A stretch of 64,000 nucleotides of DNA from Haloferax sp046557615 (GCF_046557615.1 NZ_JBKIII010000002.1:496001-560000), one strand, 5' to 3'. Positions 18,979 through 27,358 are shown, numbered from the stretch's first letter. The notes: generated by a model from the letters alone, not told the origin. Made by a program: numbers and translations.

Positions 18979-20299
18979 GCCAATCCTCCAAGTGCGTGAG
19001 TTGCAGAAGTACTACTTCGAGCGCGACACGTTCATCGACAGCCTCCTCGGACGCGACGCCAAGAGCGTGAAGGCAGTCGATGGTATCTCGTTCGACATTC
19101 AACCGGGCGAGACGCTCGGTCTCGTCGGCGAATCCGGCTGTGGGAAGTCTACGACCGGTGAGACACTCTTGCGACTCCGCGAGGCGACTGACGGGGAGGT
19201 GCTGTTCAACGGCGAGAACGTGTTCGACATGGACTCGTCCGAACTCAAGCAGTTCCGCAAAGACGTCCAAATCGTCTTCCAAGACCCGTTTTCGAGTCTC
19301 GACCCACGGATGACGATTGGTGATATCGTCTCCGAACCGCTCAAGATTCACGGGGTTCCGGAAGAGTCCGGCGAGCAGTCGAAACGCGAGTGGCGCAGAG
19401 ACAAAGTGAGCGACCTACTCGAACGCGTGGGCCTGTCGGCGAATCACCTCGACCGCTACCCACACGAGTTCTCCGGTGGTCAGCGCCAACGCATCGGCAT
19501 CGCCCGTGCGCTCGCACTCGAACCCGAATTCATCGTCCTCGACGAACCGGTCTCGGCACTCGACGTGAGTGTCCAAGCGCAGGTTCTCAACCTCCTCGAC
19601 GACTTGCAAGACGAGTTCGGGTTGACGTACCTCTTTATCGCCCACGACCTCTCTGTCGTTCGCCACATCTGTGACCGCGTGGCCGTGATGTACCTCGGCA
19701 ACATCGTCGAACTCGGACCGACCGACGAGTTGTTCGACTCGGCAAAACACCCCTACACGCAGGCGCTTCTCGAAAGTGTCCCGCGAGCAGGGATGGCAGA
19801 ACACGGTCGGCGCGTCGAAGCCCTGTCCGGCGACGTTCCATCGCCGAAAAACCCGCCATCTGGGTGTCGCTTCCGGACGCGCTGTCCCGAAGTCATCGCA
19901 CCGGACGGCCTCGATATCGACCAGCAAACCTATCGCGCAGTGATGGACCTCCGCGACGCGTTCGCCGCGGGCGACGTGAACCCAGAACACATCTGGGAGG
20001 CCGCAGACCCCGAGCGCATCGACGAAGAAGCGTTCATCGACGAAGCCCGGTCACGCTTCGTCGACGTCGAACTCAGAGGGGCGATTGCAGGCTACGTCGA
20101 TACCGCGTTGAGTCACCTCGCAGAGGGAGACAGCGAGGAGGCACAGGAAGTCCTCCGCGAGCATTTCGCCAGTCCGTGTGAGATTCGACGCCCCGCCGTC
20201 GGCGACACGGAACACCCCGCCGCGTGCCACCTCTACGAAGGAACCGATCAGGTGACGGTCATCGAGACGAACGGCGTCGTCGCAGAAGCAGACGACTGA
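18971..20299 (+). CDS. Oligopeptide ABC transporter ATP-binding subunit (DppF type), with C-terminal insertion
   Basis: A 442-residue ABC ATPase. Walker A is GESGCGKST, the signature is FSGGQRQR, and Walker B is FIVLDEPVSALD. The C-terminal extension begins normally at SGCRFRTRCPEV, but about 85 residues rich in acidic and helical sequence separate this from the last Cys-containing part (SPCEIRRP, HPAACHLYE). This insertion is unlike bacterial DppF, where the Cys motifs are close. The ATG overlaps the preceding gene by 8 nt. It closes the operon; a short T-run follows the stop. Confidence 0.92.
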   Translation: MTEPILQVRELQKYYFERDTFIDSLLGRDAKSVKAVDGISFDIQPGETLGLVGESGCGKSTTGETLLRLREATDGEVLFNGENVFDMDSSELKQFRKDVQIVFQDPFSSLDPRMTIGDIVSEPLKIHGVPEESGEQSKREWRRDKVSDLLERVGLSANHLDRYPHEFSGGQRQRIGIARALALEPEFIVLDEPVSALDVSVQAQVLNLLDDLQDEFGLTYLFIAHDLSVVRHICDRVAVMYLGNIVELGPTDELFDSAKHPYTQALLESVPRAGMAEHGRRVEALSGDVPSPKNPPSGCRFRTRCPEVIAPDGLDIDQQTYRAVMDLRDAFAAGDVNPEHIWEAADPERIDEEAFIDEARSRFVDVELRGAIAGYVDTALSHLAEGDSEEAQEVLREHFASPCEIRRPAVGDTEHPAACHLYEGTDQVTVIETNGVVAEADD

Positions 20300-20395
20300 C
20301 CGCCACTCGGTTTTTCTCACCGACTGTTATTCGAGTACTCCAGCGAGTGGTCCGCATAACGAAACGTTGACACACTCCGCCAGCGCATCACCGCT

Positions 20396-21334
20396 GTGAC
20401 CCGGTATCGAAACGTTGGACTGTTCATAGTCCTCGCGGCAGTGTGGGGGTCGGCGTTCATGGCTATCAAGGCTGGATTGGCGTACTTCCCACCGGTGTTC
20501 TTCGCCGCGGTTCGCTACGACATCGCGGGTATCATCATGCTCGCATACGCGTTCTACGCGACGAGCGCGCCACTCCCACGAAGTCGTGCAGACTGGATGG
20601 AAGTCGGAATCGGTGCTGTGCTGCTCATCGCGGCCTATCACGCACTGTTGTTTATCGGCCAGACCGACCCGACGGTGACCAGCGCCGCCGCCGCCGTCAT
20701 CGTGAGTCTCAATCCCGTTCTCACGACGGGGTTTGCCCAAGGACTCCTCCCCGAAGAGCGACTCACTGCGGTTGGCATCGTTGGCTTGCTTTTCGGCCTC
20801 GCCGGAGTCGCAGTCCTCTCCGAACTCGACCCGTCGAACCTCCTCGCCGGTGGGACCGTTTCGAAACTCCTCATCTTCGGTGCGACGGCGGCGTTCGCCT
20901 TCGGAGCAGTCCTCACTCGGCGTATCGACTCTGAGATGCCTATCGAGACGATGGAGGCGTGGTCGATGCTGTTCGGCGCGCTCTTGATGCACGTCGTGTC
21001 GGTCGGCCTCGGCGAGTCGATTGGCGATGTTGTACTCTCCACAGAAGCGGTTCTCGCGCTTGGCTATCTCGCGCTCGGTGCGAGTGCGCTCGGTTTCCTC
21101 ATCTACTTCGACCTCTTGGAGCGACTCGGGGCGGTCGAAATCAGCCTCGTCTCCTACGTTGCACCCATCTTCGCCGCGCTTTCGGGGTGGCTGTTCTTGA
21201 GTGAAGTGCCGAACGCATCGACCGCGAGTGGATTCGTACTCATCTTTCTCGGCTTCGTCTTGCTGAAACGAGATGCGATTCGAGAAGAACTCAGACATCA
21301 GTTCGATAGCCGCGTAGAGCGAACGAACGACTAA
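20396..21334 (+). CDS. EamA/DMT family transporter
   Basis: A 312-residue protein with ten hydrophobic segments arranged as two EamA repeats, the drug/metabolite transporter fold. The opening VLAAVWGSAFMAIKAGLAYFPP is typical of the family, which exports amino acids, nucleosides or other metabolites. Start codon is GTG. The stop codon overlaps that of the next, opposite-strand gene by 4 nt (21331-21334). Substrate unknown. Confidence 0.87.
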   Translation: MTRYRNVGLFIVLAAVWGSAFMAIKAGLAYFPPVFFAAVRYDIAGIIMLAYAFYATSAPLPRSRADWMEVGIGAVLLIAAYHALLFIGQTDPTVTSAAAAVIVSLNPVLTTGFAQGLLPEERLTAVGIVGLLFGLAGVAVLSELDPSNLLAGGTVSKLLIFGATAAFAFGAVLTRRIDSEMPIETMEAWSMLFGALLMHVVSVGLGESIGDVVLSTEAVLALGYLALGASALGFLIYFDLLERLGAVEISLVSYVAPIFAALSGWLFLSEVPNASTASGFVLIFLGFVLLKRDAIREELRHQFDSRVERTND

Positions 21335-21621
21335 TCGTCTACGTCGCCGACGCGTTCGACACGCTCGACTTCGCCGACCATCTTCCAGCCACTTTCTCCT
21401 GTCTTCTGTCGGCCAACGATGACCGCCTCGTTGTCTTCTGTCGTCGTGAATCGGTAGGTCGCATCGTCGTCTGCTCGCGTGCCTTCTGCCTGAAATTCGG
21501 TCTGGAAGAACTCGGCACTCCGGAGTGTGAATGTCCCGTCGATGCCCTCACCGATGACGAGGTGCATCGACTTCGGGTGAATGTTGTACATTCGCTTCGC
21601 CGTGCGATTGAGGTCTGCCAT
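21331..21621 (-). CDS. Small conserved haloarchaeal protein, function unknown
   Basis: A 96-residue acidic soluble protein (start MADLNRTAKRMYNIHPKSMH). It looks like an all-beta, single-domain protein without Cys or membrane segments. I recognise no family. The same strand carries the asparaginase gene upstream (49-nt gap), so the two may be cotranscribed. It converges on the EamA gene with overlapping stop codons. Confidence 0.65.
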   Translation of the reverse strand: MADLNRTAKRMYNIHPKSMHLVIGEGIDGTFTLRSAEFFQTEFQAEGTRADDDATYRFTTTEDNEAVIVGRQKTGESGWKMVGEVERVERVGDVDD

Positions 21622-21669
21622 AATCTGACCGTCGTCCCCGGGAGATAAATCGCTACGGGAAGCGCGCAG

Positions 21670-22623
21670 TTACTCGAAGACGTCGGCTGGTTCGGAACCG
21701 CTTGCGAGACAAAGCGCGAGCAAGAGCCGGGCTTTCGACGTTGGCAGGTCTCCAGCGAAGTGAACACCCGCGCGTTCGAGTGACACTGCGCCACCGGGCG
21801 TTCCGTAGACAGGTTCTGTCGGTCCGGCGTGACACCGCGAGGAGACGACGATGGGTGTTTCGTCCGCTACTTCGGCAATTCGTTCGCCGAGTGTGCCAGT
21901 CACGTTCCCGAGACCAGTACCTTCGATAACGATACCATCAGCATCGGCGAGTGCGTGGTCGAAGAGCGTGCTGTCTACTGCAACGCCCGAATGGAGGACC
22001 GGGACCGATGCTTCGACCGGGAACGAGAGCGATTCGAACTGTGGAAGGTCACTCTCGGCGGGGCGGTGATAGCGAACCGTCTCGCGGGTGAACGTCGCAA
22101 CTGGACCGATTCCCGGCGATTGGAACGTATCGAGGGCGTTCGTGTGGGTTTTCACCACGTCGCGGGCGCGGTGGAGTTCGTCGTCGAACGCCACTGTCAC
22201 GGTTCCGTCGAACGACGAATCCGTGGCCGCCCGAACTGCTGTCAATAGATTCGATGGAGCGTCGCTTCCGGGTTCGTCGAAGCGGCGTTGCGCACCGGTG
22301 ACGACGACCGGCCCCTCTGGGTCACAGAGCAGTTCGAGAGCGAATGCGACGTCTGCGAGTGTATCGGTTCCGTGGGTGACGACGATGCCATCGACACCTG
22401 CCTCGAATGCCGCGTCGATTGCGTCTCGAGCGGCGAAAATCGAGTCGAAATCGGCGTCGAATCCCGGGACAGATGCGACATCGACTGTCGAGAGTGTCGC
22501 GTGCGATTCGAGCGATGGGACCCGTTCGAGCAGGTCGTTCGCTGACTTTGCGGGGGCGGCCCCCGCCGAACCTGGCTCACTTGCGATGGTCCCGCCGCAA
22601 CTGACGACGCGAATGTGGGTCAT
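21670..22623 (-). CDS. L-asparaginase
   Basis: A 317-residue asparaginase that hydrolyses asparagine to aspartate and ammonia. The first catalytic Thr is Thr12 in CGGTIAS, and the second motif with catalytic Thr-Asp is THGTDTLAD. Length fits a stand-alone type I/II asparaginase. It is separate from GatD (41554), which belongs to the same superfamily but carries an extra N-terminal domain. No signal peptide is visible, so it is cytoplasmic. Confidence 0.9.
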   Translation of the reverse strand: MTHIRVVSCGGTIASEPGSAGAAPAKSANDLLERVPSLESHATLSTVDVASVPGFDADFDSIFAARDAIDAAFEAGVDGIVVTHGTDTLADVAFALELLCDPEGPVVVTGAQRRFDEPGSDAPSNLLTAVRAATDSSFDGTVTVAFDDELHRARDVVKTHTNALDTFQSPGIGPVATFTRETVRYHRPAESDLPQFESLSFPVEASVPVLHSGVAVDSTLFDHALADADGIVIEGTGLGNVTGTLGERIAEVADETPIVVSSRCHAGPTEPVYGTPGGAVSLERAGVHFAGDLPTSKARLLLALCLASGSEPADVFE

Positions 22624-22701
22624 ATGGAGAGATTAACCGTCCATCCGTGTCGAATCTTTGGATTAACAAACTTATTAGCCAGAAAACAAGAGTTCACTGA
22701 C

Positions 22702-22719
22702 TATCTTGTCAATAAGATA
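22702..22719. repeat. Inverted repeat, possible operator
   Basis: TATCTT and AAGATA separated by GTCAAT. About 80 nt upstream of the asparaginase start, in an AT-rich spacer. Function not shown. Confidence 0.4.
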
Positions 22720-22803
22720 ATCAAAAATCACGTGTTGTCGCCCGGAATAAAAACGTCAGGTGTGGAAATAAAGGGTTAAATTGCCGCATGTATGAAAATA
22801 AAA

Positions 22804-22821
22804 ATTCAAATTATATTGAAT
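22804..22821. repeat. Inverted repeat, possible operator
   Basis: ATTCAA and TTGAAT flank a 6-nt AT-only centre. It lies about 95 nt before the ATG at 22915. Function not shown. Confidence 0.4.
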
Positions 22822-22914
22822 ATCATGGGTAAAGGAGTATGAAATGATGCTAATCCTCAGGTGTAGTTATGACCCCTCACGTCCATGTTGTGTGTAGAGG
22901 TGTGCCCCCCACCC

Positions 22915-23178
22915 ATGTCGAATTCCCCATCCACGCTCCCACGTGAGCGCCTCGTCGAACTCAGAGAAATGTTGAACGAACAGCACATAAACAGCAGTAT
23001 GAAGGTTGTGACTGCGCCTTTCAGATTCGTTGGATTCTGGGCCGCCGTCGCACTGCCGTTCTTGTACCTTCCATTGTTGTTTAACGGCCTCGGGAATAGC
23101 GAAATCACAGTCTTCACCGCGCTCGTCGCGCTCAACGTCGTTGCACTCGTCGTCGGACACAACCACGCACGCGCGTAG
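22915..23178 (+). CDS. Small membrane protein, function unknown
   Basis: An 87-residue protein. A charged N-terminal helix of about 35 residues (PRERLVELREMLNEQ) is followed by two transmembrane helices and a short tail with HNHARA. I chose the ATG at 22915; an upstream in-frame ATG adds a Cys-rich segment unlike the rest. No known family. It sits alone between the AT-rich spacer and the aldo/keto reductase gene. Confidence 0.6.
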   Translation: MSNSPSTLPRERLVELREMLNEQHINSSMKVVTAPFRFVGFWAAVALPFLYLPLLFNGLGNSEITVFTALVALNVVALVVGHNHARA

Positions 23179-23303
23179 ACTACTCGTCTCGTATTCACGG
23201 CCCCTCAGTCCCCGCTTTTCATTTTTCTTGGTTCGATTTTCGAGCGACGCGGCTTCGACGATGAATCGAGGCGCTTTATCATCGCCACCGAGTGAGTTGA
23301 CGT

Positions 23304-24287
23304 ATGTCGCTCGAAACGGTCCCGCTCGGACACACCGGGACGAAAGTTTCGGAGATTGCATTCGGAACGTGGCGCTTTGGCCGCCGAAACGACACCGGAG
23401 ATATCGAAGTCGACGCCGAGCGCGCCCACGAACTGCTCGACACGTTCGCCGATGCAGGTGGTACATTCATCGACACCGCCGACATGTACGGCGACGGTGC
23501 CAGCGAGGAGTACATCGGCGAGTGGTTGGAGACGCGTGACCGCGAGGACTTCGTCATCGCCTCCAAAATTTTCTGGCCGACCCGTGACGACGTGAACGGC
23601 CGCGGACTCAATCGTAAACACCTCCGTCGCCAAATCGACCTCGTTCTCGACCGACTCGGGACCGACTACATCGACCTGCTCTACATTCACCGCTGGGACG
23701 ACGAAACCCCCGTCGAAGAGTTCATGCGGACGCTCGACTCGTTCGTCCGCGACGGGAAAGTCAACTACCTCGGCACCTCGACGCTCGAACCGAACGCCTG
23801 GAAGGTGGTGAAAGCGAACGAACTCGCCGACCGACGCGGCTACGAACCCTTTCGTCTCGCCCAACCCCGATACAACGCCGTCAACCGAGAGGTCGAAGGA
23901 AACTACCTCGAAATGTGTGCAGATTACGATATCGGCGTTATTCCATGGTCGCCACTCGCAGGCGGCTTTTTGACCGGAAAGTACCGCCGAAACGAAGCGC
24001 CACCAGCCGAATCCCGCGCCGCGAACGACCAGCGCTTTGCGAACTCCTATCTGGTCTCGGATAACTTCGACGTACTCGATGTCGTAGAATCTGTCGCCGA
24101 GGACGTCGGTGCCTCGCCCGCACAGGTTAGTCTCGCATGGCTCATGCACCATCCTCAAATTACGGCCCCCATCATCGGTGCGCGGACCCCCACGCAACTC
24201 GAAGAAGACCTCGTCGCCGCCGAAATCGACCTCACGAACGACCAGTTCGAACGCATCGCCAGCGCCAAACATCGCCGTTCGGTCTGA
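23304..24287 (+). CDS. Aldo/keto reductase
   Basis: A 327-residue NAD(P)H-dependent oxidoreductase with a TIM-barrel fold. The catalytic tetrad is visible: Asp and Tyr in DTADMYGDG, Lys in ASKIFW, and His in LLYIHRWD. The C-terminal cofactor-binding segment includes PIIGARTPTQLEEDL, as in the YajO/Kv-beta-like branch. Substrate unknown. It is followed by the DUF1684 gene after 39 nt and may be cotranscribed with it. Confidence 0.9.
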   Translation: MSLETVPLGHTGTKVSEIAFGTWRFGRRNDTGDIEVDAERAHELLDTFADAGGTFIDTADMYGDGASEEYIGEWLETRDREDFVIASKIFWPTRDDVNGRGLNRKHLRRQIDLVLDRLGTDYIDLLYIHRWDDETPVEEFMRTLDSFVRDGKVNYLGTSTLEPNAWKVVKANELADRRGYEPFRLAQPRYNAVNREVEGNYLEMCADYDIGVIPWSPLAGGFLTGKYRRNEAPPAESRAANDQRFANSYLVSDNFDVLDVVESVAEDVGASPAQVSLAWLMHHPQITAPIIGARTPTQLEEDLVAAEIDLTNDQFERIASAKHRRSV

Positions 24288-24326
24288 ACCGTCAGGTGTA
24301 GGTGTCCGGGAGCGTAACGACCGCCC

Positions 24327-24896
24327 ATGACCGACGCTGACGCGTTCGACTCCGACGCGTACGTCTCCGAACTCCGGGCAAAGCGCCAAGAGAAAGACGA
24401 TTTCTTCGGAAGCCATCCGCAGTCGCCGATTCCACCGGAAGACAGAGACGACTTCGACGGCCTCGACTACTTCGAGCCAAATCCCGACGCCCGTGTGACT
24501 GCACGCGTCGAGACCCACACCGACCCCGAACCAGTCACGATGGACACTTCTGCCGACCGAGAAGTGCGCTATCTTCGAGTTGCGACGTTCCACTTCGACC
24601 TGCGCGACCAATCGCTCGAACTCGGTGCCTACCGACAAGAACACGACGAGTCGCCCACGCTCTTCGTGCCTTTCCGCGACAAGACGACGGGACAACAGAC
24701 CTACCCCGGTGGACGGTACATGGAACTGACGCCCAGCGGTCCACTCTCGGACCTCGACGAGATTGTCGTCGATTTCAACCTCGCCTACAATCCGTTTTGT
24801 GCGTTCTCCGAAGCCTTCGACTGCCCACTCCCGCCGGAAGAAAACTGGCTCCCGGTCGTCGTCCAAGCGGGTGAACTGAAGTACGAGTCGCCGTAG
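24327..24896 (+). CDS. DUF1684 family protein
   Basis: A 189-residue cytoplasmic protein. The opening SELRAKRQEKDDFF, the middle FVPFRDKTTGQQTYPGGRY and the end DFNLAYNPFCAFSEAFDCP are the conserved blocks of DUF1684, whose function is not established. It follows the aldo/keto reductase on the same strand. No membrane segment or signal is visible. Confidence 0.85.
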   Translation: MTDADAFDSDAYVSELRAKRQEKDDFFGSHPQSPIPPEDRDDFDGLDYFEPNPDARVTARVETHTDPEPVTMDTSADREVRYLRVATFHFDLRDQSLELGAYRQEHDESPTLFVPFRDKTTGQQTYPGGRYMELTPSGPLSDLDEIVVDFNLAYNPFCAFSEAFDCPLPPEENWLPVVVQAGELKYESP

Positions 24897-24946
24897 CGAC
24901 GAAAAGCGCAAGTTCCATATTCCCTCATTCCTCAGAGTGAGACAAC

Positions 24947-25141
24947 ATGGGACTGCTCAGTTCGCGCCAAGTACTCCTTGGCCTCGTATTGATGATCATC
25001 GGAACGGTTGGACTCCTTCCCGGCGCGCTTCCCAGCGTCGCACAAACGCAAGTTCTGACCTACGCGCTCGTGCCCGCTGCCGCCGCTATCGTCCTCGGAA
25101 CCTGGATGGTCGGTACGTCTGAAGGCGGCCGAGCTGTCTGA
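24947..25141 (+). CDS. Small two-helix membrane protein
   Basis: A 64-residue protein made of two hydrophobic helices (about 8-28 and 38-56) joined by a short loop. I do not recognise a family. The start codon follows closely after the DUF1684 gene (50-nt gap), where TTCCATATTCC is a weak promoter-like match. It converges on the pilin genes. Confidence 0.55.
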   Translation: MGLLSSRQVLLGLVLMIIGTVGLLPGALPSVAQTQVLTYALVPAAAAIVLGTWMVGTSEGGRAV

Positions 25142-25175
25142 AGTCTGACTCACGTAAAAAATCGAATTCTGCGGA

Positions 25176-25637
25176 TTATGCGTCAGGACCGCTCCACTTC
25201 TGGAGCGTCGCCGATGTGGAACCGGCTTCGTCGGTCCAGACGAGGCGGACAGTTTCCGCATCAAGATTGCCTGAGTCGGCTTCGATGCCCACTGTCGAGC
25301 CTGCAGAAACTTCGTCATCATTTGTCAGTGCTTTCCAAGAGAGCGACGTTTTTGCCGCTGGGCTTTCACTTCCACCTGAGAAGGCGGTTCCAGCCGTCAC
25401 GTTCAGTTGCGTTGCAGTAATCGTCTGGCCAGTTTCGTGAGTGATTGTCAGATTGTCGTTGCTACCGTTGTAGTCGAATCCGAAACTCGCCTGCGGTGCA
25501 GTCGCGGTTTGCTCACCGAGACCGAGTACGAACGTACCGATGACTGCAGCGAGGATGACGGTGATTGCCACCATCAGGATGACGCCGATAACCGGCGAGA
25601 CAGCACTGTCGTCTGTGAGTAGGGCTTTTAATTTCAT
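25176..25637 (-). CDS. Type IV pilin (PilA-like adhesion pilin), third of three
   Basis: A 153-residue archaeal pilin. It has a short charged leader (MKLKALLTDDS), the PibD-type processing site, then the highly conserved hydrophobic H-domain AVSPVIGVILMVAITVIL, which forms the pilus core and in Haloferax also affects swimming and adhesion. The rest is a variable, Thr/Asn/Asp-rich head with glycosylation sequons such as NGS and NLT. It is the last gene of a three-pilin array and is separated from the middle gene by 96 nt. Confidence 0.92.
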   Translation of the reverse strand: MKLKALLTDDSAVSPVIGVILMVAITVILAAVIGTFVLGLGEQTATAPQASFGFDYNGSNDNLTITHETGQTITATQLNVTAGTAFSGGSESPAAKTSLSWKALTNDDEVSAGSTVGIEADSGNLDAETVRLVWTDEAGSTSATLQKWSGPDA

Positions 25638-25733
25638 AATTTCTGAATGTACTACAGACTGATGTGTCTCGCGGGTTGGTTGTAATACTATCGGGGCTGT
25701 CGAAAGATGCTGGAAAGAAGGGCGGTTGATTAC

Positions 25734-26207
25734 TTACGCGTCAGGACCGCTCCACTTCTGCAGGGTAGCAGAGTTGGAACCGGATTCGTCGGTCCAGACG
25801 ATGCGGACGGTTGCGCTGTTGAAGCTACTGTTTCCAACTTGGACAGACGTTCCTGCGGTCACGTCGCCTGAAACACCCATATCTGTGAACGACTTCGATT
25901 GATTGCTGGCTCCAACAGGGACCCCACCGGAAATGACTTCAAATGAAGTACCTGAAGTGAGGTTGAGGTTGTCTGAGTTAATTGCAGTACCACTGTCGTG
26001 AGTGACAGTCAGGTTGTCCGTTGACGCACCATCAACGTAGTCGAAACTGAAACTCGCCTGAGGCGCGGTCGTGCTTACTTGGTCTCCGAGACCGAGTACG
26101 AACGTGCCGATGACTGCGGCGAGGATGACCGTGATAGCTACCATCAGGATGACCCCGATGACCGGCGACACCGCGTCGTCGTCAGCGAGGAACTGTTTGA
26201 AGTTCAT
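25734..26207 (-). CDS. Type IV pilin (PilA-like adhesion pilin), second of three
   Basis: A 157-residue pilin: leader MNFKQFLADDD, then the same H-domain as its neighbours (AVSPVIGVILMVAITVIL), then a divergent head ending SATLQKWSGPDA, almost identical to the end of the downstream pilin. Its ATG directly follows the stop codon of the upstream pilin with no spacer, so translation is probably coupled. The array arose by tandem duplication, with the head domain diverging faster than the stalk. Confidence 0.92.
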   Translation of the reverse strand: MNFKQFLADDDAVSPVIGVILMVAITVILAAVIGTFVLGLGDQVSTTAPQASFSFDYVDGASTDNLTVTHDSGTAINSDNLNLTSGTSFEVISGGVPVGASNQSKSFTDMGVSGDVTAGTSVQVGNSSFNSATVRIVWTDESGSNSATLQKWSGPDA

Positions 26208-26648
26208 TTACGCGTTGTAAGTCCACTTCTGGAGAGTCGAAGAGGAACTGCCACTTTCGGATTCCCAGACGACGCGGACACCTTCGCCTTCAGCGAAGCC
26301 GCCGCCCGTACTAGAGTTGACAACAACACTGCTACCTGCAGAAATGTCAGTGGGTGTGCCAGCAGCGAAGTCGGCCCACGTGTCAGTTGAGTTGTTGATA
26401 TCTCCCGTGATGGTCACTTGACCAGCGTTGATAGCCTCACCACTTTCGTGAGTGATAGTGAGTGCACCATTACCGTCGTAGTCGAAGCTGAAACTCGCCT
26501 GCGGTGCAGTTTCGCTCACCTGGTCGCCGAGGCCGAGCACGAACGTGCCGATGACGGCGGCGAGAATGACTGTGATGGCCACCATCAGGATGACCCCAAT
26601 AACTGGGCTGACTGCACGGTCTTCCGTGAAGAGCTGTTTGAGTTGCAT
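26208..26648 (-). CDS. Type IV pilin (PilA-like adhesion pilin), first of three
   Basis: A 146-residue pilin: leader MQLKQLFTEDR, H-domain AVSPVIGVILMVAITVIL, then a head with several NST/NNS sequons ending TLQKWTYNA. The ATG at 26648 is used because the other two pilins have the same leader length; an in-frame ATG 18 nt upstream is possible. It leads the operon; a TATA-like element is about 125 nt upstream, giving an untranslated leader. Confidence 0.9.
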   Translation of the reverse strand: MQLKQLFTEDRAVSPVIGVILMVAITVILAAVIGTFVLGLGDQVSETAPQASFSFDYDGNGALTITHESGEAINAGQVTITGDINNSTDTWADFAAGTPTDISAGSSVVVNSSTGGGFAEGEGVRVVWESESGSSSSTLQKWTYNA

Positions 26649-26773
26649 AGTTTGTATTCCGAACACGCATGACGGGGTCGCATGCCGTCGCGCACAGCGC
26701 GTGGGTGGGGGGTTCCCCCGTCCCTGCCCGGCATCCGTCTCGTGTATCCACTCGCCACGTATCTCCCAACTAA

Positions 26774-26780
26774 CTTAAAT
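26774..26780 (-). promoter_or_regulatory. Candidate TATA element of the pilin operon
   Basis: ATTTAAG on the minus strand. It would start transcription near 26750 and leave a leader of roughly 100 nt before the first pilin ATG. Confidence 0.4.
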
Positions 26781-26781
26781 G

Positions 26782-26868
26782 TGGGTGACAATTTAGTAAC
26801 AGATTTAGGGGGTTAATTTAGTCATTAATATAGTCTTTATACCTTGTTTAAGTAGGCAATGTCACCCA
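26782..26868. repeat. Spaced inverted repeat TGGGTGACA ... TGTCACCCA
   Basis: Perfect 9-nt arms at 26782-26790 and 26860-26868, 69 nt apart, flanking the AT-rich block just upstream of the pilin promoter. Possible paired regulator sites; not proven. Confidence 0.45.
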
Positions 26869-26877
26869 ATTTGGGTG
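26863..26877. repeat. Palindrome CACCCAA-T-TTGGGTG
   Basis: Seven-nt arms around a single T; shares the CACCC arm with the spaced repeat at 26782-26868. Compact enough to be a dimer-binding operator. Confidence 0.4.
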
Positions 26878-27099
26878 GTTCCTTTAGAACTACTAAGACG
26901 TTGTTCGTCGTTTCCTTGGCAGGTCGAGGTGAGCCAGAGTTCCATGTGACGTTGCGCGTTCACGTACGCACGCGAGTAGACGGACTGTATCGTGAGGTCT
27001 GCTTCGAGAACTAAGTCTATTCGAACACCGAGAGAAAGCATCCGAAAATTCGCGCGCGCACTCGTCACTCGTCGATTAATCGTCACTGAAAACGGAGAT

Positions 27100-27119
27100 G
27101 TCCCCCGAAAATGGGGGAC
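27100..27119. repeat. Hairpin GTCCCCC-6 nt-GGGGGAC
   Basis: A perfect 7-bp stem with loop GAAAAT between the pilin and S-layer promoters. Could be an operator, or a transcription barrier between the divergent units. Confidence 0.4.
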
Positions 27120-27258
27120 GCCGTTTCTACCCAAGGTGGCGTGCGCACGCGCTAGATGACAACACAATAACCATACAAAACCTTTGTGGGACAGACCGGT
27201 ATTACGAGGCTCATATGTCCCGATTCTAAATGATTTGAATCGCGTCAATCACACAAAG

Positions 27259-27265
27259 TATTTAC
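27259..27265 (+). promoter_or_regulatory. Candidate distal TATA element of the S-layer gene
   Basis: TATTTAC. It would place the transcript start near 27288 and give a leader of about 120 nt. I recall a leader of similar length for the Haloferax volcanii S-layer mRNA, but that is from memory. Confidence 0.4.
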
Positions 27266-27353
27266 CGGAAAGGGTCAACAAGACGAACTGTACCCCTGCC
27301 CATGGAGGCATCAGTGAGTAACTCTCCCTCGGCCCGAGTTCTGCTCGGAGTGG

Positions 27354-27358
27354 TTTAA
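27354..27358 (+). promoter_or_regulatory. Candidate proximal TATA element of the S-layer gene
   Basis: TTTAA about 50 nt before the ATG; a start near 27381 would give a leader of about 27 nt. Weaker than the distal site. Both may be used. Confidence 0.3.

Larger units (their letters stand above)
22624..22914. other. AT-rich intergenic region with two dyads
   Basis: About 290 nt that are much richer in A and T than the surroundings, with no credible gene. It holds two perfect inverted repeats: TATCTT-6 nt-AAGATA (22702-22719) and ATTCAA-ATTATA-TTGAAT (22804-22821). It would contain the divergent promoters of the asparaginase gene and of the small membrane protein at 22915. Confidence 0.5.

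Noticed and set aside
23205..24911. Minus-strand open frame of about 570 codons over the aldo/keto reductase and DUF1684 genes
   Set aside because: Sequence is repetitive FGRV-type mirror of two well-recognised genes; no start context.
26862..27248. Possible 128-residue protein in the csg-pilin spacer
   Set aside because: No recognisable domain, basic and Cys/His-rich unlike haloarchaeal proteins, overlaps palindromes and promoter-like elements; treated as non-coding.
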